From the NCBI GenBank assembly GCA_009917455.1, contig QZDS01000001.1, forward strand, positions 186,001 to 250,000: a stretch of 64,000 nucleotides of DNA, in the 5' to 3' direction. The notes under the pieces were generated by a model, which did no database searches, was not told where the DNA came from, and worked only from the letters and a program-made list of their open reading frames with translations. Shown here piece after piece: positions 28,301 to 36,179 of this stretch (the stretch's first letter is position 1; each line of letters begins with the position of its first letter). Source of the stretch: a bacterium 1xD8-48. GTDB taxonomy: Bacteria; Bacillota; Clostridia; Lachnospirales; Lachnospiraceae. The translations under genes were made by a program, and so were the position numbers.

Positions 28301-28727
28301 AATCGTTGATATCCCCCATTCTGGTGGTTCCGTTCTTCTGTCTCTCTCCGATAATCTGCTTGGTTGAAAGATAACCGTCGCTCTGCTGGGCCCTGGCAAT
28401 TAATTCTATGTAGCCGTCAAGCTGTGCAAGCAGCTTTTCATTCTTTGTCTTTGCAGCAGTATAAAGAGCCGCCTCCATCCATTTGTAAAAGTCGCCGTCG
28501 CCAAACACGGTTCCGTCAAATTCCCCCTCGGCTTCCCCGGCGCAGATTTTGAAATTCTCCACCACATGGCTGATATCCTTGCTCTCAAACATGTGCTGTA
28601 GCTGCGGCACCGTGCTTTCCGCACAGGTGTCGAACCGCTCCTTCCACAGTCCCCCTGTCCATTCTACGTTCAGACCGTCCACCGGATGAACCTTTGCGTT
28701 TACTGATTTTCTTGTATCTGTCAGCAT
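25383..28727 (-). CDS. GH127 glycosidase fused to four-carbon acid sugar kinase
   Basis: A 1114-residue protein with two complete enzymes in one frame. Residues 1 to about 652 form a GH127 beta-L-arabinofuranosidase. The zinc/nucleophile residues are present as NETC near 333 and YCCPPN near 406, and the domain ends in the usual YAWDNREFGEMRVW. After a short linker with a Met at codon 654, residues about 668-1114 form a four-carbon acid sugar kinase (DUF1537/OtnK family). It starts at VLDDDPTGVQTVHD and has the C-terminal AKGGITSSDVGTKAL and FPGNVGDKDTL motifs. I know these families only as separate proteins. No stop, frame shift or internal ribosome site is evident at the joint. ATG follows GAGGGGG. 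Confidence 0.9.
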   Translation of the reverse strand: MLTDTRKSVNAKVHPVDGLNVEWTGGLWKERFDTCAESTVPQLQHMFESKDISHVVENFKICAGEAEGEFDGTVFGDGDFYKWMEAALYTAAKTKNEKLLAQLDGYIELIARAQQSDGYLSTKQIIGERQKNGTTRMGDINDFEVYNFGHMFTSACLHKRITGKDTFMAVAVKVADYLEHLYAEAEASGEVQTAVCPSHYMGLIEMYRTTGQERYLSLAKQAISLRDSVKNGMDDNQDRIPLKEHDKIIGHAVRANYLYAGVADLCLEETDEDYVKVLHKVWRSLLDKKLYITGGCGALYNGVSPYGNFFVDQKIHQAYGYEYQLPNITAYNETCASLGGVFWAYRMFQLEPKAEYFDIIERMMLNTNLAALSLDGKKFFYENTLRRTKKLDYELVWPLTRSEYILSYCCPPNLARTVAQSGEYAYTVSANAVWTGMYGANRVEIALENGAEFTLVQETDYPFDGRIRFTCKNVKSDKGFSLKLRIPGWAKSGSICAGGENRRLGRDESGTYQSVEITDLQNMEVILTLDMEVRYTTAHTMVEESCGQAAIERGPLVYCCEGVDTKAPALDDLYLDLDAEYQPAEVEIEGRRIMALCGEMYCMNREGYDREALYQPLVYRGMKKEAVRLIPYYAWDNREFGEMRVWFPVAYVTMDSAEKKTANDLRRKIVVLDDDPTGVQTVHDISVYTDWEEESIRQGFEEEGCMFFILTNSRSFSKEETRKVHREIARRVSRVARETGKKFVLISRGDSTLRGHYPLETETLRRELEETSGEKIDGEILCPFFPEGGRFTMGNVHYVKEGTMLVPAGMTEFAKDKTFGYHASDLTEYVEEKTEGLYKKESCICITLEELRERRLGKIREKLLSAENFAKIIVNATTYEELSVFCEAYVEALEAGKNYLARTAAAFPKVLGGVSDKPLLGKKDIIGSGRGTSKSAGNGGIVLVGSHVKKSTQQLECLMQSKAALEFMEFDVSTCLAPGGLKTEAERITAMAEGAIKSGKTAVVYTSRKPLVPQEKDADKILKASVEISDAVTSVIGQLHVKPAYIIAKGGITSSDVGTKALKVKKALVMGQIQKGIPVWLTGEESKFPGMPYIIFPGNVGDKDTLRLIVEELE

Positions 28728-28769
28728 TTTGATCCCCCTCTCTTTTCTTCTTTATAAAATATACGCCGC

Positions 28770-30827
28770 TTAATCCCGTCCCCGGAAAAGCACCGACACT
28801 TCCCCCGGAGATATTGTAAATACTCCTTTTACTTCTTTATCCTGAAGCAAACTATAGTACACCGGGCTTTCGCCTTCTTCATTCAGCCATACTCTGCCCT
28901 TGCTGTTTCCATGATTAATTACAAACACATACTGTCCGTTTTCGTTTTCCCGGCAGGTCAGTTCCAGTTTTCCTTCAAACGCAAAGAGCCGCTTTACGCC
29001 TGTCTCCTCACACAGCTTTAAAATCCACTGCCGCATAAAGGACTCGTCAGGCTCGCACCCAAGGTAATATGCATGACCCTCTCCGTATTTGTTGACGGTA
29101 AGCGCCGGCATTCCGGTATAAAAGCACTCCTGTTCCTTTTCTCCGGCAAAGCTCTTTCCGTACACCGCTAAGACCTCCGCCGTCTGCGCATGAAACAAAT
29201 CGCAGAGAAACTTTCCTGTGTGCTGCCTTTCTGAGCAGTCCCCCTCCTTTCCCGTCATAATAATTTCAATCGTCTCTTCCGGATAAAGCGCGTCTGTCTC
29301 TTCCACCCATACACCAAAAACATCCTTGAGCGGTCCCGGATAAGCTCCGAAAACACACCTGTCATTTTCGTCTGCGCGTCCGCTCATGTAGGTTGCGGCC
29401 GCCGTGCCGCCTTTCTTTACAAATTCCCGTATCTTTTCATCAAAGCCCGGCTTCATCATATATAAAAGCGGCATCACAACCAAATCATAATTATCCAGTT
29501 TCGTCGTCGTTTTTATGATATCCACCGGAATATTTTCTGTATAAAATGCCTTATAATACCGGAAAACCTGCTTTAAATAATCCATATCCTGCGTGGGACC
29601 GCTGGTCAGTTCAAGCGCCCACCAGTTTTCCCAGTCAAACACAATTGCCGCGCGGGCCCTGATTCTGCCTCCCGTAAAAGAACTGCCAAGCTTTTTAAAT
29701 TCCTGTCCGAGGGCACATCCTTCCCGGAATATTCTTGTCTGAAATCCGCTGTGGGCAATAAAGGCCCCGTGAAACTTTTCCTGTCCCGCCACCGACTGCC
29801 GCATTTGAAAAAAGAGGCTGCTGTCCGCTCCGTGAGCCAGCCCCTGATAAGCGATTCTTCGAATTTCACCCGGACGCTTGATTTTGTTATAAGGCTGCCA
29901 GTTCTGCTGATTCGGCGACTGTTCCGCGACCAAAAAAGGAGCTCCGTCACGCGCCGCCCTCATAATCTCATGCTTAAACGCCGGAAAAGCCGCATCGTCT
30001 CCCGGCGCCGGGTAATTATCCCACCCGACAAAATCCATATGCGGCGTCATTTCAAACTGATTCAGTTTTTTTATGAAGCCGGAAATATTGGTAAACACCG
30101 GCAGGTGCGGCGTTGCCGCTTTCAGCACCTGCGCCTCGTTTAAATAGCACTCAATTGTAGAATCCGTCACGAACCGCATATAATCCAACTGCACCGCCGG
30201 ACAAAAACGATAATCGTCGTTTAACTCTGTCGGCAGCGTCACATCATCAAAATCATAAATCTGTCTTCCCCAGAACGACGTATGCCAGCGGCTGTTTAAT
30301 TCCTCTATCGAGCCATAGCGCGCCTTAAGCCAGGTTATAAATTTTTTCCGGCAATTCTCACAATAGCAATAGGTTCCGTATTCATTCGCCACATGCCAGC
30401 CGGCCAGCCCGGGGAAATCCCTGTAACGCTCCGCCAGCGCCTCTGCTATTGCCCGCGCCCTACTCCGGTAATTTATGCTGTTCACGCAAAAAAACACTCT
30501 CATGCCATGCGTGCGCCTGCGCCCGGCAATATCCACCGGAAGTACGTCGCTGTATTTTTTTGAGAGCCATGAAGGCTGCGCCGAAGTCGGCGTAGCCAGA
30601 AAAACATGGATTCCGTGTTCCCATATTTTATTTAATATATTGTCCAGCCACTCAAAATCGTATTTTCCTTCTTCCGGCTCCAGCTTTGCCCATGCAAATA
30701 CCGGCAGCACCAGCAGATTTATTCCTGCCTGTTCAAATAATTTCATATCCTCATCAATGGTCGCGTCGTCCCACTGGTCAGGATTATAATCGCCGCCAAA
30801 TAATATTGGTCGTTTTCCGTTCCACAT
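28770..30827 (-). CDS. Beta-galactosidase, GH42
   Basis: About 685 residues of an intracellular GH42 enzyme that splits terminal beta-galactose from oligosaccharides. The catalytic TIM barrel begins at FGGDYNPDQW. The acid/base Glu is in WHVANEYG and the nucleophile Glu in FLVAEQSPNQ. A zinc-type Cys cluster (YCYCENC) follows the first catalytic site, as in other GH42 members. A flavodoxin-like trimerisation domain and a C-terminal beta domain follow. I chose the ATG at 30827, with AAGGAG 10 nt upstream; the frame also opens at TTG 30836. It lies 45 nt behind lacI and 42 nt ahead of the fusion gene. Confidence 0.94.
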   Translation of the reverse strand: MWNGKRPILFGGDYNPDQWDDATIDEDMKLFEQAGINLLVLPVFAWAKLEPEEGKYDFEWLDNILNKIWEHGIHVFLATPTSAQPSWLSKKYSDVLPVDIAGRRRTHGMRVFFCVNSINYRSRARAIAEALAERYRDFPGLAGWHVANEYGTYCYCENCRKKFITWLKARYGSIEELNSRWHTSFWGRQIYDFDDVTLPTELNDDYRFCPAVQLDYMRFVTDSTIECYLNEAQVLKAATPHLPVFTNISGFIKKLNQFEMTPHMDFVGWDNYPAPGDDAAFPAFKHEIMRAARDGAPFLVAEQSPNQQNWQPYNKIKRPGEIRRIAYQGLAHGADSSLFFQMRQSVAGQEKFHGAFIAHSGFQTRIFREGCALGQEFKKLGSSFTGGRIRARAAIVFDWENWWALELTSGPTQDMDYLKQVFRYYKAFYTENIPVDIIKTTTKLDNYDLVVMPLLYMMKPGFDEKIREFVKKGGTAAATYMSGRADENDRCVFGAYPGPLKDVFGVWVEETDALYPEETIEIIMTGKEGDCSERQHTGKFLCDLFHAQTAEVLAVYGKSFAGEKEQECFYTGMPALTVNKYGEGHAYYLGCEPDESFMRQWILKLCEETGVKRLFAFEGKLELTCRENENGQYVFVINHGNSKGRVWLNEEGESPVYYSLLQDKEVKGVFTISPGEVSVLFRGRD

Positions 30828-30872
30828 CAAGTCCAATCTCCTTTTATTTTGCGGCCATATTATATTTTATCT

Positions 30873-31898
30873 TCACTCTTCCAGCCTGCGCACACTCCCG
30901 CGAACCACAAGACTGGTACACACTTCTATTTTTACAACTCCTTCTACCGGTTCTTTTATCTTATCAATCAATGTATTCGCCGCCACAACCCCCATCTTAT
31001 GCTTTGGAACCTGAATGGATGTCAGCGGCGGGTCAAACACCTCGAGAAACGCAATATTGTCAAATCCCGCAATTGAAATATCCTCGGGAATCCGGTATCC
31101 CATCTCCCTGAATATCCTCATTGCATAAACCGCAATAATATCATTATCCGAAAAGAAAGCCGTCGGCATTTTATCAACTTCCAAAAGGGCTTCCTTCAGC
31201 GACTGATACACGGCTTCTCCGCCGTCCGTGCAAATATTTATAATCCTGTTCTTCGGACATTTTAGCCCAAGACTGTCCATTGCCCGCAAAAAACCATAGT
31301 AGCGCTCAGTAAAATTGTTCGCATTATCCGACACATGAAGATATCCAATATCTGTATGGCCCATTTCTACAAGGTGTTTCACTGCCTCGTTTACACCCTG
31401 CTCATTATTAATCGTGATACAGTCAAAGCTTTTATGCTGAACATAATTGTCCACGATAACCACAGGCATCTGAATTTGCGCAAATGCATTTAACTGTTCC
31501 TCCTGCATCTCCGTAGCCAGTATCAAAACGCCCTCTGCCTGTTCTCTGTCAATTCCAGCCGCAACTTTGACCGCGCTGTCTCTGTCCACATATGACACCA
31601 GTAAATTGTAACCTCTGGCTTTAATCTGGCTTTCGACACCTTCTATGATTTCTGAAAAAATCTGTGAAAAGTAGGGACTGCCCTCCTTCGCCTCGTTCCG
31701 TTTACGGTAAACAATAAAAATAATATTTTTCTTTTCGTTTTCTTCTTCCAGAAGTTCCTCACATCCCAGCTCTTTTACCATATCGCGCACCCGGGTACGG
31801 GTTGCCTCGCTTATTCCGGGCCGGTTGTTCAGTACCAGCGACACCGTGGAAGGCGATAAATCCAGCATTGCTGCCAAATCCTTTACTTTTACAGCCAT
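30873..31898 (-). CDS. LacI family transcriptional regulator
   Basis: A 341-residue repressor-type protein. The N-terminal helix-turn-helix VKDLAAMLDLSPSTVSLVLN is typical, followed by the hinge region. A periplasmic-binding-like sugar domain covers about residues 60-335. Family marks are PVVIVDN near residue 150 and EDISIAGFDNI near 265. It sits inside the operon, between the transport genes and the GH42 gene, and probably controls the promoter ahead of the first SBP gene at 35109. An effector derived from the imported oligosaccharide is expected. The operator is not certain; a tandem repeat at that promoter is a candidate. Confidence 0.92.
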   Translation of the reverse strand: MAVKVKDLAAMLDLSPSTVSLVLNNRPGISEATRTRVRDMVKELGCEELLEEENEKKNIIFIVYRKRNEAKEGSPYFSQIFSEIIEGVESQIKARGYNLLVSYVDRDSAVKVAAGIDREQAEGVLILATEMQEEQLNAFAQIQMPVVIVDNYVQHKSFDCITINNEQGVNEAVKHLVEMGHTDIGYLHVSDNANNFTERYYGFLRAMDSLGLKCPKNRIINICTDGGEAVYQSLKEALLEVDKMPTAFFSDNDIIAVYAMRIFREMGYRIPEDISIAGFDNIAFLEVFDPPLTSIQVPKHKMGVVAANTLIDKIKEPVEGVVKIEVCTSLVVRGSVRRLEE

Positions 31899-31993
31899 AT
31901 TTTTTCATCCTGTCTTTTCAAATTTCGATATTTTATTCTATCATTTTCCTTGTCTGACTGTCAATGTACCGTAACTTCCAAAACAAAATTTTC

Positions 31994-32800
31994 TCATTTT
32001 ACGGAACCTGCCATTCCTTCCACAAAAGCCTTTTGCAGACAGAAGAAAACTATCACCGTCGGAATTGTTGACATCACAATTCCCACCATAATCATTCCGT
32101 AATCCGGATTAAAGTCCGCCGCCAGATTTGCAACCGTAAGCGGCAGGGTAAACTTCGAATTGCTCTGCAGGGCAATCAAAGGCCACATATAATTATTCCA
32201 GCTTGCCATAAACGCAAAAATCCCGGCTGCCGCATAGGTGGACTTCATCATCGGAGCGTAAATCCGCGCAAATATCTGATACTCACTGCAGCCGTCCACA
32301 CGCGCCGCCTCTATCGTATCTCCGGGAAACGCCTCCGTGTTCTGCCGGAAGAAAAAAATCAGAAACGGCGCTCCCACAGCGGGCAGAATAATTGCCCAGA
32401 AGCTGTTAAGCAGCCCCATGTTTGAAAACATACGAAACATCGGAATCAGTTTCGTCGCGAAAGGAACCATCATGGATGCAATCAGCACCATAAACAAAAT
32501 TTCCTTTGCCCTATCCCGGAAGATGACAAAGGCGTAACCTGCCACGGAACAAAAAAGAAGGGATAAAAGGGTAATCGTAACTGCAAGCACCGCCGAATTT
32601 AAAAAGGCTCTCCACAAATTGGCCTTTTCAAACGCATTGGCAATATTAGTCCAAAGAGAACTGCCGAAAGTCAGTTTCCCCATCGTGATATCTTTAGAAT
32701 CATTTGTCATTCCCACAATCATCCAGTAAAACGGAAAAATACTGATAAAAGAAATCAGCATCAAAAATAAATTTTTTAAGAAACTCCGAACTGCTCTCAT
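31994..32800 (-). CDS. Sugar ABC transporter permease, MalG type
   Basis: A 268-residue CUT1 permease with six predicted membrane helices. The ATPase-docking loop reads DTIEAARVDGCS, and the protein ends in VEGMAGSVK as MalG-like partners do. Its ATG overlaps the stop of the MalF-type gene by 4 bp (ATGA), so translation is coupled. A gap of 95 nt leads to the lacI gene. With the SBP at 33739 it forms the first of the two importers in this locus. Confidence 0.93.
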   Translation of the reverse strand: MRAVRSFLKNLFLMLISFISIFPFYWMIVGMTNDSKDITMGKLTFGSSLWTNIANAFEKANLWRAFLNSAVLAVTITLLSLLFCSVAGYAFVIFRDRAKEILFMVLIASMMVPFATKLIPMFRMFSNMGLLNSFWAIILPAVGAPFLIFFFRQNTEAFPGDTIEAARVDGCSEYQIFARIYAPMMKSTYAAAGIFAFMASWNNYMWPLIALQSNSKFTLPLTVANLAADFNPDYGMIMVGIVMSTIPTVIVFFCLQKAFVEGMAGSVK

Positions 32801-33675
32801 AGTTTTTCACGCCCAATTCCTTTCTGAATAATTGTTATCACCACCACCAACAGTAGGACCACATAAGATACGGCAGCCGCATAGCCGTAACTCGGCACAA
32901 AATTAAAGGACAAATCATAAATATACTGTGAAATTGTCCGCGTCGCATTGCCGGGTCCTCCGTTCGTCAGATTTACCACTTCGTCAAATAACTGCAGCGT
33001 ATTGTTCAAAGCCATAATACTTGTCAAAAACACAATCGGACGCAGCACAGGCATGGTAATCCGAAAAAATGTCTGTAAGAAATTACTGCCGTCAAGCTTT
33101 GCCGCTTCATATACCGACTGGTCGATATTCTGCAGCGCTGACAGAAAGAATATCATAAAATATCCGGTGTACCTCCAAATCAGAGCAATTATTATTACCG
33201 CCTTTGCCCACCCGGAGGTAAGTACAAACGAAATCGCCGTATCTACAATCCCAAACTTTAAAAGAAGCCGGTTAATCAGGCCGTCCACCGCAAAAAGATT
33301 TTTGAATAATATTGAATAGGATACCAGCGACGTCACACACGGGAGAAAGATACAGGTCCTGTAGAAACCACGCAGCTTTAGTTTCGGGTCATTCAGCAGC
33401 ACGGCTATAAGCAATGACAGCAAAATCATTACCGGAATCTGTATTGCCGCATAAAGCAGCGTATTTCCAAGGGTTGTCCAGAACACTTTATCTTTCAGCA
33501 TCCGGGCATAATTTGCCAGACCGTCAAACTGCAGGTTCGCGCCTTTTCCTGTCTTAAGCGAAAGGAAAAACGCCTGAATCATCGGTATGTAACTGAAAAA
33601 CAAGATAAATCCCGCAGCAATCACAACCATGGACCATCCCGTCAGCCAGTATCTTCCTTTTTCCTTTTTTAACAT
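32797..33675 (-). CDS. Sugar ABC transporter permease, MalF type
   Basis: A 292-residue CUT1 permease. The EAA loop is QSVYEAAKLDGSN, and the conserved LTNGGPGNATRTIS loop lies near the C-terminus. ATG follows AAAGGATTATAC. It lies 63 nt behind the SBP gene, with a weak GC-rich hairpin in between, and overlaps its partner permease by 4 bp. No cognate ATPase gene is in the window. Confidence 0.93.
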   Translation of the reverse strand: MLKKEKGRYWLTGWSMVVIAAGFILFFSYIPMIQAFFLSLKTGKGANLQFDGLANYARMLKDKVFWTTLGNTLLYAAIQIPVMILLSLLIAVLLNDPKLKLRGFYRTCIFLPCVTSLVSYSILFKNLFAVDGLINRLLLKFGIVDTAISFVLTSGWAKAVIIIALIWRYTGYFMIFFLSALQNIDQSVYEAAKLDGSNFLQTFFRITMPVLRPIVFLTSIMALNNTLQLFDEVVNLTNGGPGNATRTISQYIYDLSFNFVPSYGYAAAVSYVVLLLVVVITIIQKGIGREKL

Positions 33676-33697
33676 GTATAATCCTTTCTTCCTTAAC

Positions 33698-33731
33698 GGG
33701 CCGCCCCGCAGCAGAAACTGAAAAGCGGCCC
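33698..33731 (-). terminator. Weak hairpin between SBP and permease
   Basis: GGGCCGC and GCGGCCC form a 7-bp GC-only stem with a 20-nt loop in the 63-nt gap. No T run follows, so it is more likely an mRNA-stabilising hairpin behind the SBP gene than a true terminator. Confidence 0.4.
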
Positions 33732-33738
33732 TGCCAGA

Positions 33739-35109
33739 TTACTGAATCAACTGCTCAAACTGTGTTTCCGCCTCTTCCAGTACGGCGTCCAAATCGCCTC
33801 CCGCCAGATATTCGGGCATCACGCCAAGAAGTGCAGATTGCGCTTCTGCCGAAAATGCCCCGGTAGCCACGGCGGGAATCTTTCCAAGCCACTGAGCCAA
33901 ATCCGCGTTTACAGTCTGTCCGCCATAGAAATCGGAGCCCACAGAATAAGCTTCCACAGACGAAGCGGGAAGATAAGTTCCCATAATGTTTTTCCCGCCA
34001 AGGAGCGTATTATAAAGTTCCGTGCTGCCGCCAAAGGTTTTCGCCATGAAATCCGCAGCCGCTTCAGAGTTTTTGCTGTTTGCAAGAACAAACCAGCTTG
34101 AACCTCCCTGATTGGAATAATTGGTCGCGCCGCTTACAGACAGGGCCGGAACCGGTGCAACCGCCCATTTTCCACTCTGGTCCTCTCCCTGAATAATGGT
34201 GGAAGATATCCATGAGCCGCGCAGAACACATGCCACATCGCCGCCGTTAATCGCTCCTGCAAATTCTGTCCAGTCGCTGACCACCTTAACATAATCCGAT
34301 TCATTCAATGTCCTGAATATTTCAAAGCACTCTTTTAACGCTTCATTATTTTTAAAATCCGCACTGCCTGTTTCATCCGTAAACCATTTACCGGCAGACT
34401 GGAGCATAATCTGAAACTCTGCAATATCATTGGGGTTATATGTCTGGAGCATATGGCCGTTTTCTTTCAGTTTTTCTCCCAGCTCCAGATACTTTTCCCA
34501 AGTCAGGTTATTCATATCTTCCGACGTATAGCCTGCTTCTTCCACATAATCTGTGCGGTAAAACAATCCGGCCACCCCGGTATCGAAGGGAATTCCGTAA
34601 GCCGTACCGTCATAAGAAAGCATAGATTTCTTATAGCCTGCAAAATCGTCATAGTTAAGCAAATCTTCCATCGGACGGAACGCTCCCGGATAGGACATCA
34701 GATACCCCGGTGCATTCAAATCAGAAATCAGTACAACGTCAGGCAAATCATCGGTAACCCCTGAAGCCAGTGTGGTATGTATCTTTTGTAAACAGTCCGC
34801 TTTTGCCATCTCCACAAAATTCACTTTAACATTTCCATCATATACCTTCTGTGCCTCTTCAAGAGCATATCCATTAAATGATGCATCCCATGCCCATACG
34901 GTAATTTCCGTTTCTTCTCCCGAATCAGGCTCCGCCTCATCTTTGGCCGCATCCGCCGGCGCTTCTGAATCTGTCCCGGTTTCCTCCTGATTTACTGCGT
35001 CTGTTTTTTCTGTGTCCGTACTTCCACCGGTTCCGTCACTGCCGCAGCCAGTGACAGTACCCACAGCCAATACAGCCATCATCATTAATGCTACCAAACG
35101 TTTTTTCAT
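33739..35109 (-). CDS. Sugar ABC transporter substrate-binding lipoprotein
   Basis: About 456 residues of a family-1 extracellular solute-binding protein. I chose the ATG at 35109, which has AAGGAGGAAGAAG directly upstream; the frame stays open 25 codons further without a ribosome site. A lipobox (VTGC) near residue 22 marks a lipoprotein. A Thr/Glu/Asp-rich linker follows. The binding domain starts at ITVWAWDASFNGY, a common opening for oligosaccharide binders. This is the first gene of the long sugar operon and is preceded by a perfect sigma-A promoter and a tandem repeat. Confidence 0.93.
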   Translation of the reverse strand: MKKRLVALMMMAVLAVGTVTGCGSDGTGGSTDTEKTDAVNQEETGTDSEAPADAAKDEAEPDSGEETEITVWAWDASFNGYALEEAQKVYDGNVKVNFVEMAKADCLQKIHTTLASGVTDDLPDVVLISDLNAPGYLMSYPGAFRPMEDLLNYDDFAGYKKSMLSYDGTAYGIPFDTGVAGLFYRTDYVEEAGYTSEDMNNLTWEKYLELGEKLKENGHMLQTYNPNDIAEFQIMLQSAGKWFTDETGSADFKNNEALKECFEIFRTLNESDYVKVVSDWTEFAGAINGGDVACVLRGSWISSTIIQGEDQSGKWAVAPVPALSVSGATNYSNQGGSSWFVLANSKNSEAAADFMAKTFGGSTELYNTLLGGKNIMGTYLPASSVEAYSVGSDFYGGQTVNADLAQWLGKIPAVATGAFSAEAQSALLGVMPEYLAGGDLDAVLEEAETQFEQLIQ

Positions 35110-35152
35110 CTTCTTCCTCCTTGTAAATTTGTGCCTAATTTTTGAGCTATTG

Positions 35153-35194
35153 TTTATAAATAATTTAAATAAATTTATAAACAATTTAATGAAA
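35153..35194 (-). repeat. Tandem 21-bp direct repeat at promoter
   Basis: Two head-to-tail 21-bp units (35153-35173 and 35174-35194) match at 18 of 21 positions. The period equals two helical turns. The second unit touches the -10 box, and the first lies in the untranslated leader. This is a typical place for a repressor site. Confidence 0.65.
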
Positions 35195-35222
35195 TTATAA
35201 ATGTAATCAAACTCATTGTCAA
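35194..35222 (-). promoter_or_regulatory. Consensus sigma-A promoter of the sugar operon
   Basis: On the minus strand TTGACA (35217-35222) and TATAAT (35194-35199) are separated by exactly 17 bp. Transcription should start near 35187, giving a leader of about 78 nt before the SBP gene. A perfect promoter suggests control by a repressor, such as the LacI protein encoded in the operon. Confidence 0.88.
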
Positions 35223-35360
35223 TGTCTTTATTGCCATTCCAACGCTTACAAATATATTTTTGTCATTAATATATATATTTCAGAAAATTAATTGTACATT
35301 TTTAATAAATTATATTTTATAAATATCTTCTAAATATTTATAAAATATTTAATTATACAC

Positions 35361-35424
35361 ATTTCCTTTTTATTTCAATACAAATAAAAAGGAAATACTA
35401 CAGTTTCCCATAATATTTCCCTTT
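35361..35424 (-). terminator. Alternative hairpins behind the Fic gene
   Basis: Three related arms are present: 35361-35375, 35382-35396 and 35414-35424. The middle arm forms a perfect 15-bp stem with the first, or an 11-bp stem (one G-U pair) with the third. In the minus direction the 35387-35424 stem is followed by TTTTTATTT, a good intrinsic terminator for the Fic operon. Confidence 0.65.
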
Positions 35425-35470
35425 CTTAACTCATTTTATGTTTTACCCCGCCAATTACAAACTAACTCAT

Positions 35471-36100
35471 TCAGCATCGCACACGCCTGATACAGTATTC
35501 TTTCATAAACGCAATCATTCTTATATCATTTCCGGTTTCATAAAACTCAATCAGCATGCCTTTGAACTCTTCCATTTTCTCCATAGATATCTGGAATATT
35601 CCAATATTATTTTCAATTAATACTTTATTTGCCATCAACTGCGCCACTCGTTTATTTCCGTCGATAAACATTTGAGTTCTTGCAATATAACAAAAATATT
35701 TTAACGCCCTCAGCTCAACATCTTCTATCAGCTCAATTTCCTTTAAAGAATCCATGATAATCCCGGTATGCGGCATCTCAGGCTCCCAGGATGTTCCGCC
35801 AATCTGTACAGGAATTGTTCTGATTTCGCCTGCATAGCTAAATAACAATTCTCCGACAATCTTATCAAACTCCCTCAGCAGCATAATGCAGTTATTGTAC
35901 GCAAGATTATCAAGGAGAAACTGCCATGCACGTTTCATATTAATCACAAATAACACTTCTTCGGTTTTCGTAGTCGTCGGAGCATTTGCCAGAATCGCTT
36001 CCGTCTTTGGAAATGTAGTTCCTAATCCTTCGAGATTGGCACTTTTCCATATACTGTCTACCAATAGCCGTTTTGCCATTTCTATCGCTGTATCTTTCAC
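35471..36100 (-). CDS. Fic-domain protein with altered active site
   Basis: A 209-residue Fic-family protein. These enzymes usually transfer AMP to a target hydroxyl. The core motif is recognisable near residues 143-151 as QMFIDGNKR, but the catalytic His of HPFx(D/E)GN(G/K)R is Gln143 here. Near the N-terminus S20-ANL-E24-G25 fits the (S/T)xxxE(G/N) inhibitory helix, which would make it an N-terminally self-inhibited Fic protein. With no catalytic His, ordinary AMPylation is doubtful. Start is GTG behind TAGGAGG. It lies 79 nt behind the racemase gene and is followed by a terminator. No separate antitoxin is seen. Confidence 0.85.
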   Translation of the reverse strand: MKDTAIEMAKRLLVDSIWKSANLEGLGTTFPKTEAILANAPTTTKTEEVLFVINMKRAWQFLLDNLAYNNCIMLLREFDKIVGELLFSYAGEIRTIPVQIGGTSWEPEMPHTGIIMDSLKEIELIEDVELRALKYFCYIARTQMFIDGNKRVAQLMANKVLIENNIGIFQISMEKMEEFKGMLIEFYETGNDIRMIAFMKEYCIRRVRC

Positions 36101-36179
36101 TGGCTTAACCTCCTAATTTTTATGGCGTTTTTATTCGTGTCAGTTGTCAGATACATTGTACTCAATGGCGACGACTCCG

